This document shows, piece by piece, positions 32,235 through 43,799 of a stretch of 64,000 nucleotides of DNA. Position 1 is the first letter of the stretch. Every line of letters starts with the position of its first letter. Made by a program: the position numbers and the translations under genes. A model generated the notes under the pieces. It did not search any database. It had not been told where the DNA came from and saw only the letters and a list, made by a program, of their open reading frames with translations. The stretch comes from Neoceratodus forsteri (Eukaryota > Chordata > Ceratodontiformes > Ceratodontidae), in assembly GCA_016271365.2 (NCBI GenBank), contig CM057455.1, forward strand, positions 1,558,342,501 through 1,558,406,500, written 5' to 3'.

Positions 32235-32960
32235 TGTGACAGGGCTGAATAAGACCCTGTCACATTTGTTATGCAGAAAGAGTTAAAAGCAAGGATCTGT
32301 TCTAGCCTCTCCTTTTCTGTCTCTTGTTTGTCTGATTGTGCATATTTTCTTGTGAGTCATATGAAGTGATCACTCTGACAGTCTCACGATCCTCCCCCCA
32401 TTATCTCCCTTTCTTCACTGCTCTTTCTGACTTTTCTTCCCCTTTGAGTAACTGTGTATGTGAATCTTTATGTGAAACTGGGTTCTCTGGTTTGATAGTA
32501 TATATAGCTATATTGTTGAAATAATTAAAAAATGCTATTTGGAACTCAGCAGGCTACCTTGAGATGAAGTCTGACTGCCATGAGCTCATTTGCAGAGTTG
32601 TCAACAAGAGATCAGTTCTGGGACTCAGTGTTCTGTTTTGTTGCACCTGTAAGAAAAGAAACTGACAAGAACTCTGATACATTTTGTGAGAAACAAGATG
32701 TCTCTTAAAAAGCTCAGGATGCAGAAGTTTATTGCCAGGAAAAAGACACTGTATATAAAGTGAGCAATCTTTTGTTAGAGAGAGAGATAGACTGAAATTG
32801 AAAAGAAATCCTCAGATGAAGGACTTTGTGCAGCCATTGTAAAGCACTGTCCTAAACAATTTTCTTTTTTATTTTACTGTTATTGATAATAAAATGCTAC
32901 ATGTGGATTTTATAACTGCTCCTGGTTTTCCTACACTTCTTGACCTGCGTCTCAATGACA
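32235..32960 (+). repeat. G3 5' LTR
   Basis: Begins TGTGACAGGGCTG and ends CTCAATGACA, 726 bases. It pairs with 38403-39133. AATAAAATGCTA near 32890 may be the polyadenylation signal. Confidence 0.88.
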
Positions 32961-33080
32961 GACGGTGTGAGCAGTGGGTTTACACCATGCAAACTCTAAG
33001 CCAGGAGTTTGGTGAGTGGATACTAGACCTGGTACCAGGGAAGCATAGAAGAGAAGTGTGGAAACTGCAACAGCAAGCCC
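32961..33080 (+). other. G3 leader and presumed primer-binding site
   Basis: Starts GACGGTGTGAGCAGTGGG directly after the LTR, the position of the primer-binding site; tRNA not assigned. Confidence 0.45.
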
Positions 33081-34020
33081 AGGAGTGATTACCAGAAGAA
33101 TGTCAGCAAAACTAGAAGCAGAAACAAAAGTCCAAACAGAGACTGTACAGCTGGAACCAGTGATGAAAGAAGAACAGGCAGAGACAGACCCTGAAGGCAT
33201 GCCTGCTTTCTTCAAATGGTGGGATATGCAACAAAGAGAGAGAAGCAGAGAAAAGAGGAGATGCAGCAACAGGAGCAGAACAGAAGACCTGCAGCAACAG
33301 GAGCAGTGATGACTAGATGCCTTGCAGGCTATCAGAGCTGGAGGATATGGCACAGATCCAGCAACAAAACACAAACAACTTAAAGACAAACTTATAAAGT
33401 TGTGTCCCTCAGATGATATGGAAGCATACCCAACAACTTTTGAGAGGATTGCCATAGCCTGCCAGTGGCCAAAGCAGCAGTGGGCAATCAGGCTGGTACC
33501 TTACCTGACAGGTAAAACCCAATTTGCCTACAGTAATATGGACACTACATATCAGAAAACTATGACCTTGTGAAAAGAGAAATTCTGAAAAGATAAGACG
33601 TCTCAGGAGACCTACAGGCAAAGATTCCAGTCCCTGAAGTACCACACAGTCGACAATCATCCAGAAGCCTTCACCAGGCTCAGAACTCATTTTTAAATGA
33701 CTCCAATCAGAGGGCAAAACTGTCCCACAGATCATCTACATATTTGCAATGGAGCAATTCATTAACATCTTGCCTACAGACTTGCAGCTTTGGGTAAAAG
33801 AACACCGACCATAAAGTGGGGAAAAGGCTGTTTCTTTGGCTGAGGACTATCACGTGACCAGAAAGACACTCCAGCAGTGAAATAACAGCCAAGGAATGAC
33901 TCTCTTTTTCCTGATTTAACTCCAGGTCAATTAAGAACTCTGGTGGGGATAACAAATCTGCACCAAAGACTATATTTGCTATAACTGTAACAAGCCATGC
34001 CATATTACAAGAGACTGCTG
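33058..34020 (+). pseudogene. G3 gag with SCAN-like segment and CCHC knuckle
   Basis: The N-terminal part is acidic and glutamine-rich (ETATASPGVITRRMSAKLEA, 33058-33309). The next frame carries LCPSDDMEAYPTTFERIAIA followed by CQWPK and a capsid-like stretch. The SCAN-like core is split by frameshifts: EQFINILPTDLQLWVKEH near 33752-33810, then AEDYHV. A zinc knuckle reads CYNCNKPCHITRDC at about 33972-34015, keeping the C-C-H-C ligands. The structure parallels G2 gag. Confidence 0.8.
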
Positions 34021-34051
34021 TAAAAATAAGGAAGGCAACACTGGAACAAAC

Positions 34052-34560
34052 TTGGCCTTAGCTAGTTGGGGCAAGTACTTAACAGATGTGAAAGTGGGGG
34101 ATAAGTCAGTGAAGGAACTTATAGATTTAGGAAGGAGACAGACCCCAGTGCAGGTTGAAATTCTGGGGAAAACACTATGCAAAAGGATCAGGTACTGGGG
34201 CCATCTGCATCCATGGGGACATGAAATACTATCCCACCACCCAAGTGACTCATTAATGGGATGTCACACCAAACAAAAGTGGAGTAGTACCTAAGTTACC
34301 TGTAGCTGTGATTACTGGAAAAGACATTCCAGGATTTGTGAAGTTAATCACAGAGGAAGCAAAAGCTGCAGTTTCAGCAGCTGTGATGGAAAGAGCACAG
34401 GCAAAGAAAATCTCAGATGGTGCGGACACTTTCCCTTTGGATGACTTTGATGTGGACTTGTTTGAGACTAGCTCCCATGATCCAGAAATCCAGGAAAGAA
34501 TAAAAAAGACACCTGAAAAAAGAGTGGCATCAAAAGACTGATGGACATGAGGGGCTAATC
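34052..34560 (+). pseudogene. G3 protease region
   Basis: The frame at 34052-34294 has KSVKELIDLGRRQTPV, in which the protease active-site triplet appears as D-L-G instead of D-S/T-G, so activity is unlikely. It follows the gag knuckle, as expected. The next frame (34308-34541) is a charged linker (AQAKKISDGADTFPLDDFDV) shared with G2. Confidence 0.65.
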
Positions 34561-35930
34561 TATGAAAAGGCTGAAACTAAATTGATAACTGAAAGTGATT
34601 TTGTTTTTGAGTAAGCTAATGATGTTTCTCACCAAGGTTACTTTAAGCATATGGGGTGAAACAAAAAGAGGGTGAACCTATGTTTAAAAAATATAACGGG
34701 TTACTGTACATTGGGTTAATCCTCAGGCACAGGAACAGATAGAACAATTGGTCATACCAAAAAAGTACAGAATTGACTTGTTACAGATAGTACATGATAG
34801 TCCTATGGGTGGTCACTCAGGGAGGGATCGCACCCTTGCCAGATTGCTGTACAGATTTACTGGCCTGGGATTCATGAAGATGTTGCTACCTATTGCAGTT
34901 CTTGTGCTGAATGTCAGAAAGTAGCCCCAGTGACTGAAAAAGACAAGGTGCCCCGGTGCCCCTACCCTTGTTAGATATGCCTTTTGAGAGAAGTGCAATG
35001 AATGTGGTTGTCCCTTAGACAAAAGTAAAAAGGGAAATCAATTCATTTTGGCTACATGTTACCCAGAGGCCGTTCCCATGTGTACTGTTACAGCCCCAAA
35101 AATGACAGCAGAGCTGGCCACATTTTTCAGCAGTGAAGGCATACTTAGAGATTATTACTGATCAGGGTACTAATCTTGATGCTGCATTACTGATGGAGCT
35201 GTACAGACTACTAGATATCACTGCCATAAAGCCTCTCCTTATCGCCCTCAGATGGTTTTGTTGAGCATTTTAATTAAACTCTAAATGTATGTTAAAAAAG
35301 GTTTGTAAAAGGGGAAGGGAAAGATTGTGACCAATACTTACCTTACCTGCTTTTTGTTTACAGAGAAGTGTCACCTGTCTCAACAGGTTTTTCACCATTT
35401 GAAATGCTGTATGGTAGACAACCTAGAGGGACACTAGCTGTAATAAAAGAAACATGGAAAGATCACCCCACTCAGAAAAGATCTATTACATCTTATATGT
35501 GTGTCTTGAGAAAGAAATTGGTAAAATACGTTAAAATCACCCATAGTAATCAGGAAGTGGCCCAACAGCAGAAGAAGGTGTATTGTGACCATGGGGTAAT
35601 AGAAAATGTTTTTTGAGCCAGGTGAAAAGATCTTGCTAGTGTTACCCACTACAGAAAATAAACTGTTAATGAAGTGGCAAGGGCCTTATAAGTGGCTAGA
35701 TGTACTGATACAGTTAACTGTGAGATTGAGACACCAATATGAAAAATCCTATCAAGATATACCATGCTAACTTCCAGAAGAAATGGGCTGAAAAAAAACA
35801 CCAAAGGCTGCTTTGTTAGTTTTACCAGAAACTGATAAAGAAAATATTGATATAGCTTATGACAGATTGGAACAGACTGTAACTCGTGGTGCTGTAAAGG
35901 TGAATGTTTCCTTAACTTCTGAACAAGCCA
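34561..35930 (+). pseudogene. G3 integrase
   Basis: The HHCC segment is recognisable (QIVHDSPMGGHSGRDRTLAR near 34785, then CAECQKV out of frame). The second catalytic Asp is in EIITDQGTNLDAALL. The region of the third acidic residue is altered. The open stretch at 35368-35616 reads STGFSPFEMLYGRQPRGTLA and ends in a basic tail with YCDHG. The C-terminal part to 35930 matches G2 at 21850-22130. It lies directly before RT. Confidence 0.8.
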
Positions 35931-35944
35931 CATAAATTTGGAAC

Positions 35945-36745
35945 TTGGCAAAGGCATTTAACAGTACTTTTACCACAATGCCAGGCCAAGCAAAAGGTGT
36001 CGGGCATGTAATAGTGACATGGAATGCTCACCCTATCAGACAAAAGACATACAGATTACCAAAGTGGTTAAGAGCAGAGGTGGTTAAGGAAATAGAAAAA
36101 AATGAAATGGGTATCATAAGAGAGTAGAGAAGTGATTTGTCATCACCAGTGGTGATGGTAAATAAAAAAGAATGAGGTGTAAGAATCTACCTTGACTTTA
36201 GGAAACTTAATCAAGTGTCTGAATTTGGCGATTCTTCTATGCCCAGGATAGATGATTTGGTGGATGGATTGGGAAGTGCCAAGTACAGCAGTACCCTCAA
36301 TCTTACCAAATGTTACTGTCAAATTCCCCTAGCTAAAGAATGCAGAGACAGAACTGCATTTGCCATTCCTATTGGATTCTATCATTTCACCACCATGCCA
36401 TTTGGTTTACATGGTGCTCCCACTACATTCCAGTGGTACACTGATGTAATTTTAGCTACTCATACTGGTTATTGTACTGCTTACCTGGATAATGTTGTGG
36501 TGTACATTCCAGACTGGAAAAGCTACCTGGAACACCTACGAGCAGCTGTCCAGTCTATTAGAAAGGCAAGTCTAGCCATTAATCCTACAAAATGTGGATT
36601 GGGCATGCAGTAAACCAAATATTTGAGATATGTTTTGGGAAATGAAGAAGTAAAGCCAGAGATTTCTGAGGTAGAAGCTGCAGCTAACAGTCCTGTCCCT
36701 AAAACAAAGAAACATGTCAGGTCATTTTTGGGGATGGCTGGTTAC
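35945..36745 (+). pseudogene. G3 reverse transcriptase
   Basis: Lead-in HPIRQKTYRLPKWLRAEVVK (35945-36127), then MPRIDDLVDGLGSAKYSSTL with NLTKCYCQIPL (first catalytic region, Asp replaced by Asn), MPFGLHGAPTTFQ, and YLDNVVVY where YLDD has changed to YLDN. The 132-codon frame at 36215-36613 is the best preserved part. Two catalytic changes indicate a dead enzyme. Confidence 0.82.
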
Positions 36746-36747
36746 TA

Positions 36748-37189
36748 TTGGAGATTTGTACACAGCTTTTCCCAGTTAGCTACCCCCTCCATGAACTCAT
36801 GAAGAAATGGTGCCCAAATGATGTGAAATGGGCCCCAGAATGGGCCATCCAGGCAATATTATATTCAGCCCTTGTTTTAAGAAGCCTAGACTCTGAGAAA
36901 CCAATTTTTGTTACAGACAGATGCAACAGAGGTAGGCCTAGTCTTGAGTCAGAATATAGATGGGAAGGAAGATCCCATTCTATATATCAGTAGAAAATTG
37001 CATGACAGACAGAAAAGGTACTCCACCATTGAAAAGGGATGCCATGCAGCAAAATGGGCAATGGAATCCCTTCAGTTTTATTTGCTAGGAACTAACTTTA
37101 TACTTGTAACAGATCATAATCCTCTCTGTTGGCTTAATCAAATGAAGGATAAAAATTCCAGAATCACAAGGTGGTATCTGGCACTATAA
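36748..37189 (+). pseudogene. G3 RNase H, 3' end lost at CR1-3
   Basis: Contains MLQTDATEVGLVLSQNIDGK (catalytic Asp in TDAT), RYSTIEKGCHAAKWAMESLQ (Glu) and LVTDHNPLCWLNQMKD. It ends RITRWYLAL where CR1-3 begins. Comparison with G2 shows about 170 bases around the DNANADFLSR motif are missing after the insertion. Confidence 0.82.
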
Positions 37190-38270
37190 ACATAAAAGCT
37201 GATGGCAGAGAAAGGCCACATGGCCCATCCAGTCTGCCCTTTTTTGTTGCATTGCTTATATTGTAGACCGTTCCAGGTCTATGGCACTTTCTATGCTACC
37301 CCTTACCTATCCTTTATGACTCCCTTGTGCTTATCCCAGGCTTTTTTGAATCCACCAATGTTTTTGTCCCCACAACCTTTGCAGGAAGACCATTACAGGC
37401 ATCCATCACCCCTTCTGTGAAGAAGTATTTCCTCACATCTGTCTTAAACCTTCCCCCTCCAGCTCCATACTGTGACCCCTTGTTCTAGAGCACCGTTTCC
37501 TCTGAAAAATACCTCTGACTTGTACCTGATTCACCCCTGCAAGGTATTTAAAGGTTTCAGTCATACACCCCTCCTCTCCTCCAGGGTGTACATGTTTAAT
37601 TCCTTTAGCCTCTTCTCATAGAACATTTGATGTAGACCTGTACCATCTTGGTAGCCCTCCTTTGGACAGCCTCTATCCTGTCTATGTCCTTCCTGAGATG
37701 TGGCCTCCAAAACAGGACACAGTACTCCAGCTGGGGTCTTATTGAAGACCTATATAATAGTGACACCACTTTCCTCTTCCTTCTGGTAATACTCCTACCT
37801 ATGCATCCCAGCATCCCAGTAGCTCTCTCCATTGCTTTGTCACATTGTCTGACCACCTCTAGGTCATCCGATATGATTATGCCCAGGTCTCTTTCCTGCT
37901 TGGTTGCTGCTAGTATCTCTCCCCTCATTTTGTACTGCACCCTAGTGTTTCTGTGACCCAAGTGCATTATTCTGCACTTTTTTTTAAATTTAACCTTAGC
38001 TACCAAATGTTTGACCAACCCTCCAGTCGTTTCAAGTTTCTTTCCATCCTTTGCACCCCCTCCAGAGTGTACACTCTTTTGCAGATCTTGGTGTCATCCA
38101 CAAAGAAGCAGACCTTCCCTTCCAGTTCTTCTGTGATGTCACTAATGAAAATATTAAAGAGGACTGGCCCTGGTACTGACCCCTACGGTGCCCCGCTGGT
38201 CACTCTCCCCTTCTCAGAGTGAATTCCATTTACCACCACCCTGTGCCTCCTATCCCCTAACTATGTTATG
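37190..38270 (-). mobile_element. CR1-3: 5'-truncated CR1 LINE in G3
   Basis: A minus-strand LINE 3' part. The frame at 37605-38018 reads RIMHLGHRNTRVQYKM, ATKQERDLGIIISDDLEV and SLLYRSSIRPQLEYCVLFW, the CR1 RT thumb and C-terminal blocks. The left end has the GGCCCATCCAGTCTGCCC string shared with CR1-2. It is more divergent than CR1-2. Confidence 0.82.
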
Positions 38271-38402
38271 TTTCTGTGTTCTGAAAACAGAGATACTGCA
38301 TCTGTACAGAACTGTAAAGGTTATAAGGTAATGTTAAAAGAGAATTAAAAGAAAGTTTTGGAAATGTTTTTTAAAACAGGTTCCCTCTTAAAGAGGGGGT
38401 TA

Positions 38403-39133
38403 TGTGACAGGGTTGAATAAGACACTGTTCCATTTGTTGCTGTTCTGTCCTCTCCTTTTCTGTTTTTTGTCTGATTGTTCAATCTAATGTTCTTATAATA
38501 TCTAGGAACTGATCATTCTGACAGTCTCATGATCCCCTTCCCCACTACCTCCCTGCCTTCACTTGTTGTTTCTGTCTTTTCTTCCCCTTACTTATCGGTG
38601 GTTATAAAAATATATGTGGATCTTTATGTGAAACTGGGTTGTCTGGTTTGATAATGTATATAGTTATATTGTTGAAATGATTGCAAAAGCTATTTGGAAC
38701 TCAGGAGGTTTACTCTGAGATGCAGTTTGACCTCCATGAACTCTTTTTGCAGAGTTGTCAACAAGAGATCAGTTCTGGGATACAATGTGCTATTTTGTTG
38801 CACCTGCAAAGAAAGAAACTGACAATAACTCTGATACATTTTGTGAGAAACAGGATGTCTCTTAACGAGCTCAGGATGTAGGAGTTAATTGCCAGGAAAA
38901 TACATTATATATCAGGACAGCAATATTTTGTTAGACAGAGAGACTGAGACTTGAAATTAAAAAGAAACTCTCAGATGAAGGACTTTGTTTACTTTGTTTG
39001 TACTACCTTTGTAAAGTACTATCTTGAACAATTTTATTGTTTTATTTTACTGTTATTGATACTAAAACACTACTTGCAAATTTTATAACTTCTCCTGATT
39101 TTCCGATACTTCATGACCTGCGCCTCAATGACA
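38403..39133 (+). repeat. G3 3' LTR
   Basis: Begins TGTGACAGGGTTG after a purine tract (38391-38402) and ends CTCAATGACA, pairing with 32235-32960. Confidence 0.88.
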
Positions 39134-39290
39134 AATTTGTGCAGACAGAAAAAAAATGGGGCCCTGAATCTCATTTGTTAATGGGGATGTCTCTGAATTC
39201 ATGCCATTGTACTGTAATAAGAAGCCACATATTCAAAACCAGTGTTACAGTGCCAATTTGCTTTCCACATGAACCTGCTAAAATTAAAGT
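39134..39290. other. Unassigned segment between G3 and DIRS-E
   Basis: Short noncoding stretch; nothing recognised beyond the G3 flank AATTT. Confidence 0.4.
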
Positions 39291-40245
39291 TACTTACCAT
39301 AACTGCTGATCCTCCAGAATATCTTCACCATTGATTACCACTTGTAGGTCTAGGTGGGGGCACTAGGATCCCATAGGAATAAAGCTTTTGGCCAGGTGGA
39401 TGGCCATGGCTACTGGGCATGGCGTCTGCACAGCCCCCACATGGTGATGCACACTGGCCATTAACCATTGGCTGGCCTCTTCACTAATCTCAGTTCTGTT
39501 CACCAGGAGAGAAACAAATAGAGAAAAATAAAGAGAGGGCTAAAAAAACTCACCAACCCATAGGAACAGGTAAAGTAAACAACAACAATATAAAACCCAA
39601 CTACCAAATTCTGGATAGCGAGAGGTGCACACTAGGTAGCACTAGGAGTAGTTGGGTATGGAACCAGAGACTCACACCACTAGCCAGACAAAAGATGGAT
39701 CATGATTTCAAGACAGCAGCCCTTAAGAATGTGGCTCTGGCAGAAAAAAATACTAAGAGGGGGATGCCCAAATTGGGACCCCTTGTAACTGAGATGGCAC
39801 AAATGTGCCAAAATAGAAGTGAACCACATAGACTCCTAGAAGACAATCTCATACCACCAGAAAGAGGACTGACTGAAAAATCAGTTAATCTATGCCCCCT
39901 TTTCAAACAGGAAAAGGGAAGGAGAGACTCTCTGGTGCATGCAGAGCTGTATGACTGAATAGCTCAAGGAGATGAGATGTGTCCGTCTTCCAGATTACCC
40001 CTAAAGATAGAGAACTAATGGCACAGCTGTCACAGAAGAGAAAGGGCATATCAGCCAAAGATAATTTGGCATAAGCAGAAGAAAAAAAATATAAGAAAAG
40101 TGACGTGCTTTCCCCTGCAAAAATGGATGTACTGTACCTCGTGTAAGAGATGGTGTGACATGCTCCAATCCAATGCACAGCACTCCTTCACAGACAGTGC
40201 TGCTATCAAGTGGAGTTAGATTGGAATAGTGCCCTGGGACACAGG
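39291..40245 (+). mobile_element. DIRS-E: 5' end of a plus-strand DIRS
   Basis: Starts GTTACTTACCATAACTGCTG, the outer end also seen reversed at about 44860-44895. It then matches the reverse complement of the DIRS-D 5' region: CATGGCTACTGGGCATGG is shared. A short open frame (39695-39958, MDHDFKTAALKNVALAEKN) could be a gag start, but I recognise no domain. The element is cut at the LINE-X1 3' end. Confidence 0.6.
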
Positions 40246-40379
40246 TCACATGTATTTATTTATTTATTAAAATGTTTCACCAGGAAAAAACATACTGAGT
40301 CCAAATAGTTCATTTCCAGATGTGTTCTGAGGGAAGGGGAGAAGGATGGGCTTAAAGTAAATGTGTGATGTAACATAGT

Positions 40380-40998
40380 GGGCTTCATAGCCTGCTACCC
40401 TGGGGTGACAATAGCCCCTCTGTGTTAAAATGAGAAATTTTAATGCACTGGTTAAAGTTTTGGAAGGGACTGTAATTGTGGCCAAACTGCCAGCCAGCCA
40501 GCCAGCCGATCCCTTTCCGCTTCCTAGTCTGCCGTCTCCACCTCTGCATGCCCCCCCCACACATTTTGTGATGTTTAACCAGGAAGAGCTCGGAGACACG
40601 CCCCATACAAGTCTACGGGGTTAGTTTTCAGAACATTTTTACCAACCTTAAACTACCTATTGATAAAAATGAAAGCCACCACTCAAGTAATAGGGACCCT
40701 TTTAGTTGAGCAGTGGCTTTCATGTTTATCAATAAGTAATTTAAAGTTGTGTAAAAACATTCTGAAAACTAGCCTCATAGACATGTATGGGGAACATCCC
40801 CGCACTCTCCCTGGTTAAGTGTCACAAAATGGGGGAGCATGAGGGCGGAGCAGGCAGACTAGGTAGTGGGAAGGGATTGGCTGGCTGGCAGTTCAGCCAC
40901 AATTACAATCCCTTCCCAAATTTAAACCAGTGCATTGAAGTTTCTCATTTTAACACAGAGGGGTTATTGCTGCACCAGGGTAGTGGGCTATGAAGCCC
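40380..40998. repeat. 619 bp palindrome (foldback element)
   Basis: Two ~297-base arms in inverted orientation meet near 40689. Matching strings include GGGCTTCATAGCC at the outer ends, AATGCACTGG, CTCTGTGTTAAAATGAGAAA, TAGTTTTCAGAA and ATGAAAGCCAC next to the centre. Mismatches and small indels are scattered, at roughly one in ten bases. It would form a very long hairpin. There is no coding content, and it lies in the 3' part of LINE-X1. Confidence 0.88.
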
Positions 40999-41277
40999 AA
41001 AATGTGTTTTTTTAAATCACAACTTCACTTTAAGAACATTTGATAAAATATGTACAATTGCACAGACTGAATTATAGAGAATACAATCAGTACAGAGAAG
41101 GAATATTATATACAGATCACAACAGAAGATAGGCAGGTATGTACAATAAGTGCAAAATGCAGAGGCAGCAGTTGGGTACAATGGATTCATGCAATGTAAT
41201 GGTAGGTATTTACAATAAGTGCAGTGTACAGTGGCAGTAGTTTGGTTCCTGAGGTCAGGGGGAGGGTCAGCATACAG

Positions 41278-42780
41278 TTAAGGACAGTGGAAGGAGGGAG
41301 AGGAGTGGGAACGGAGAAGAGAGATTAGTGAGGGTTTTGAAGAGGTTGAGCGAATGATTAATGGGAGAGAATTCCAGAGTTTAGATAAGCTGAAAGAGAA
41401 GGCTGATTGACCAGGAAGAGTTTTCCAGGAAGGAAGCTTGATGGTGCGAAACCCAGAGTTTTGGAGGGAGTAGGAGGAGGGGGTGGGTGGATGGAAGGAG
41501 TAGGGAGTCAAGATGGGGGGGAAGGGAGGGTAGCCAGAGTTTGGAGGTTAAGGAGACACAGTGGGACAGACAGTGATCCTCCAGGGAAGGGAGGGAGAGT
41601 ACAGTGGTGGGTGCAGGTAGGGCAGTTAAGAGCAAAGTGGCAGAAGGCATGGAAAAGAGGATCCAGTCTGGCCAGGGTGGATTTAGGGGCAGCACCATAG
41701 ACAATATCGCCGAAGTCAAAGATGGGGAGAATCATCTTGGTAAGGATGTCTCAGCAGGTGGGGAAGGGGATGCAGCTCTTGTGCCTGTAGAGGGCATCAA
41801 GTTTTAGGTGGAGCTTTTTATGAATGGCATCTATGTGCATGGAGAAATGGAGATGATGGTCAAGCCAGACGTCAAGGTATTTGAAGGCAGACACATCATC
41901 AATTGGGATGCCATCTAGGGTGTGGCAGGAAGGGAGGGATAGAAATTTAGAGAGCCTTGGTGTAGTGCCAAAGCACATAGAGACAGTCTTCTTGGTGTTT
42001 AGAGATAACTGATTTGACTGAAACCATTTCTGGACTGAATTGAAATCAGATTGGAGCTTGGGCACTAGCTCAACTGGTGATGATCTAGAGGCAATTTGGG
42101 CTGTGTTGTCTGTGTACATGTGTATGAACGCAGATGAGCAGGCAGATGGAAGGTCATTCAGAAATATGGAAAATGAAAGTGGACCTAGTACAGAGCCTTT
42201 GGAGACACTAGTGGTAATGGGGAAAGGAAGGTATATGGCTCCTCCTAGCCTCACAGATTGGGATCTACCTGTGAGGTAGGAGATGAACCAGTGGGTGGCA
42301 GGAATAGAGAGACCAGCTGAACTTAGTATGTGGAGTAGAAGTGAATGAGAGATGGTGTTGCATGATTTTGCCATATCAATGAAAATGGTGGCAGTGAGAA
42401 GACCTTGGTCCATAGCTATATGGATGGAATCTTGTTAGTCGGAGGAGGGAGGAGGAGGTGGAGTGGAATTTTCAAAAGCCAGACTGGAAGGGGGTGAAAA
42501 AGGAAGAGGAGTCAAGGAAAGGAGAGAGTTGGGATAGAACTATGTGTTCTTGGAGTTTGGAGAGCATAGGGAGGAGGAGTATAGGACGGTAATTACCAGG
42601 AGAGGAGTTGCCACCACCTTTGAAGAGGAGGATGACAGTAGCATGCTTCCAAGATGCTGAAACAGAGGCCAGACAGAATGACAGTATGGAGGCAGTAGGA
42701 GAGGCAATGGCAGGGGCAGATAGGTGCAGGAGAGCTTAGGGTCATGCCCATCAGGACTGCTGCTTTGTAAGGGGTTGAGG
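41278..42780 (-). pseudogene. LINE-X1 reverse transcriptase and C-terminal region
   Basis: The 220-codon frame at 41751-42413 contains LLTATIFIDMAKSCNTISHS (first Asp block), SKGSVLGPLSFSIFLNDLP and HMYTDNTAQIAS, where the catalytic Y-x-DD has become YTDN. It goes on to LNTKKTVSMCFG and FKYLDVWLDHHLHFSMHID. Downstream frames have PIFDFGDIVYGAAPKSTLAR and WKTLPGQSAFSFSLSKLWNS, the usual C-terminal blocks. Upstream, ASWKHATVILL and GGGNSSPGNYRPI are readable at about 42560-42680. The clade is not assigned. Confidence 0.78.
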
Positions 42781-43012
42781 GCTATGGCACAGGGTCAATA
42801 CCACTCACAGCAGAATGTCGTGCATCTTACTTGTGTGGGGCAATTCAATTAAATCTTTTTTTCTGTGAGGGGCACCGCCCCCCACACCCTCCATTATGGG
42901 GGGGCTGCATCTCTGGAACCCCTCACTAAGGATTCTAACTCCAGAGGGTCCAACATGGAGAGTGCACAGGTCCGGGTTTCAGCATAATGCCGTGTGCTAT
43001 TAAGTATACAAC
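42781..43012. mobile_element. Probable short insertion in LINE-X1
   Basis: A G/C-patterned stretch (GAGGGGCACCGCCCCCCACA) that interrupts the LINE. It loosely resembles the insert at 24559-24873. Borders and class are uncertain. Confidence 0.4.
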
Positions 43013-43490
43013 ATTATGACCCAGTACAGAGGGCTAGAAGGGGTTTTCAGAGAGGAGGACAGGGAAACAGGTGAAAAGAAGAAGGGAGGAGAAAAGGTGA
43101 GGGGATGAGGGAGGGAGAGAGGTAGAAGGTGGAAGGGAGGACAGAAGGGAAGAGGCACAAGTGGTGAAATAAGAGTTGAGGACAGCAGCCACAGAAGGAG
43201 GGTCAAAGGCTGTGGTGGTCCCTAAATTTAGTAGGGGGGAGTGGATTGGGTTGGGGGGCAGAAAATGGCATGAATCACTTTCCAGAACTTCGAGGGGTGA
43301 TTTAAATTCCGCTGGAAAGAAAAAGAGAAAAACTCAGCTTTGTCTAACCTAGTGGCTCTGGTGCAGGAATTCATCAGGGTGCGATACCTGTGTTGGTCAG
43401 CAGGGGACTCAGAGACGTTACATGATTTCCATGCCATGTCATGAGCACACTGGCATACCAGAAGTTCCACAGAGATTCAGTGGAGGTGCG
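43013..43490 (-). pseudogene. LINE-X1 linker between endonuclease and RT
   Basis: The minus-strand frame at 43228-43470 reads YRTLMNSCTRATRLDKAEFF followed by NLNHPSKFWKVIHAIF, the K-FW-KVI pattern found before RT in many LINEs. Upstream it has APLRKSRSEARTSTESL. The interval 43013-43206 is proline/serine-rich. Confidence 0.65.
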
Positions 43491-43695
43491 AGCCTCTGAC
43501 CTTGATTTACGTAAGGGGGCATGCTGATCCCTTATCTGTGTGAATTTACTTATGAATATGTATTGTACTGTACTGTATTGTATTATTATTTTTGTACAAT
43601 TGCCCAGGACCACCTTGAAAATGAGCTTGCTCAATGGTGACTTTTGCCTGGTTAAATAAAGTGATTGATTGATTGATTGAATTTAGAATGGAAGT
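43490..43695 (+). mobile_element. LINE 3' tail with GATT repeats
   Basis: Plus-strand stretch ending GGTTAAATAAAGTGATTGATTGATTGA. The TTAAATAAA followed by a GATT microsatellite is the tail of an L2-like LINE; the LINE at 56838 ends similarly (TCAATCAATCATAA on this strand). Inserted in LINE-X1. No ORF. Confidence 0.65.
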
Positions 43696-43799
43696 AATCA
43701 AGGGCTGTGGAAGTAATCAGTGGCATTGGAGATTGGGGACCAGTCTGTAGACTATAGATCAGCATGGAGGGAGAATAGATCTAACTATTGGAAAGAGCG

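Larger units (their letters stand above)
32235..39133 (+). mobile_element. G3: Gmr1-like Ty3/Gypsy LTR retrotransposon
   Basis: A 6.9 kb element with LTRs at 32235-32960 and 38403-39133, internal gag-protease-integrase-RT-RNase H on the plus strand, and one CR1 insertion (37190-38270). The flanks AGTTT and AATTT are a probable 5 bp duplication with one change. It belongs to the same family as G2. Genes contain stops and frameshifts, but several stretches of 80-130 codons stay open. Confidence 0.9.

Noticed and set aside
41381..41807. Overlapping plus and minus frames rich in Ser/Leu/Pro or Gly/Glu
   Set aside because: Low-complexity purine/pyrimidine skew in the LINE-X1 3' region makes accidental frames; only the minus strand shows LINE motifs.
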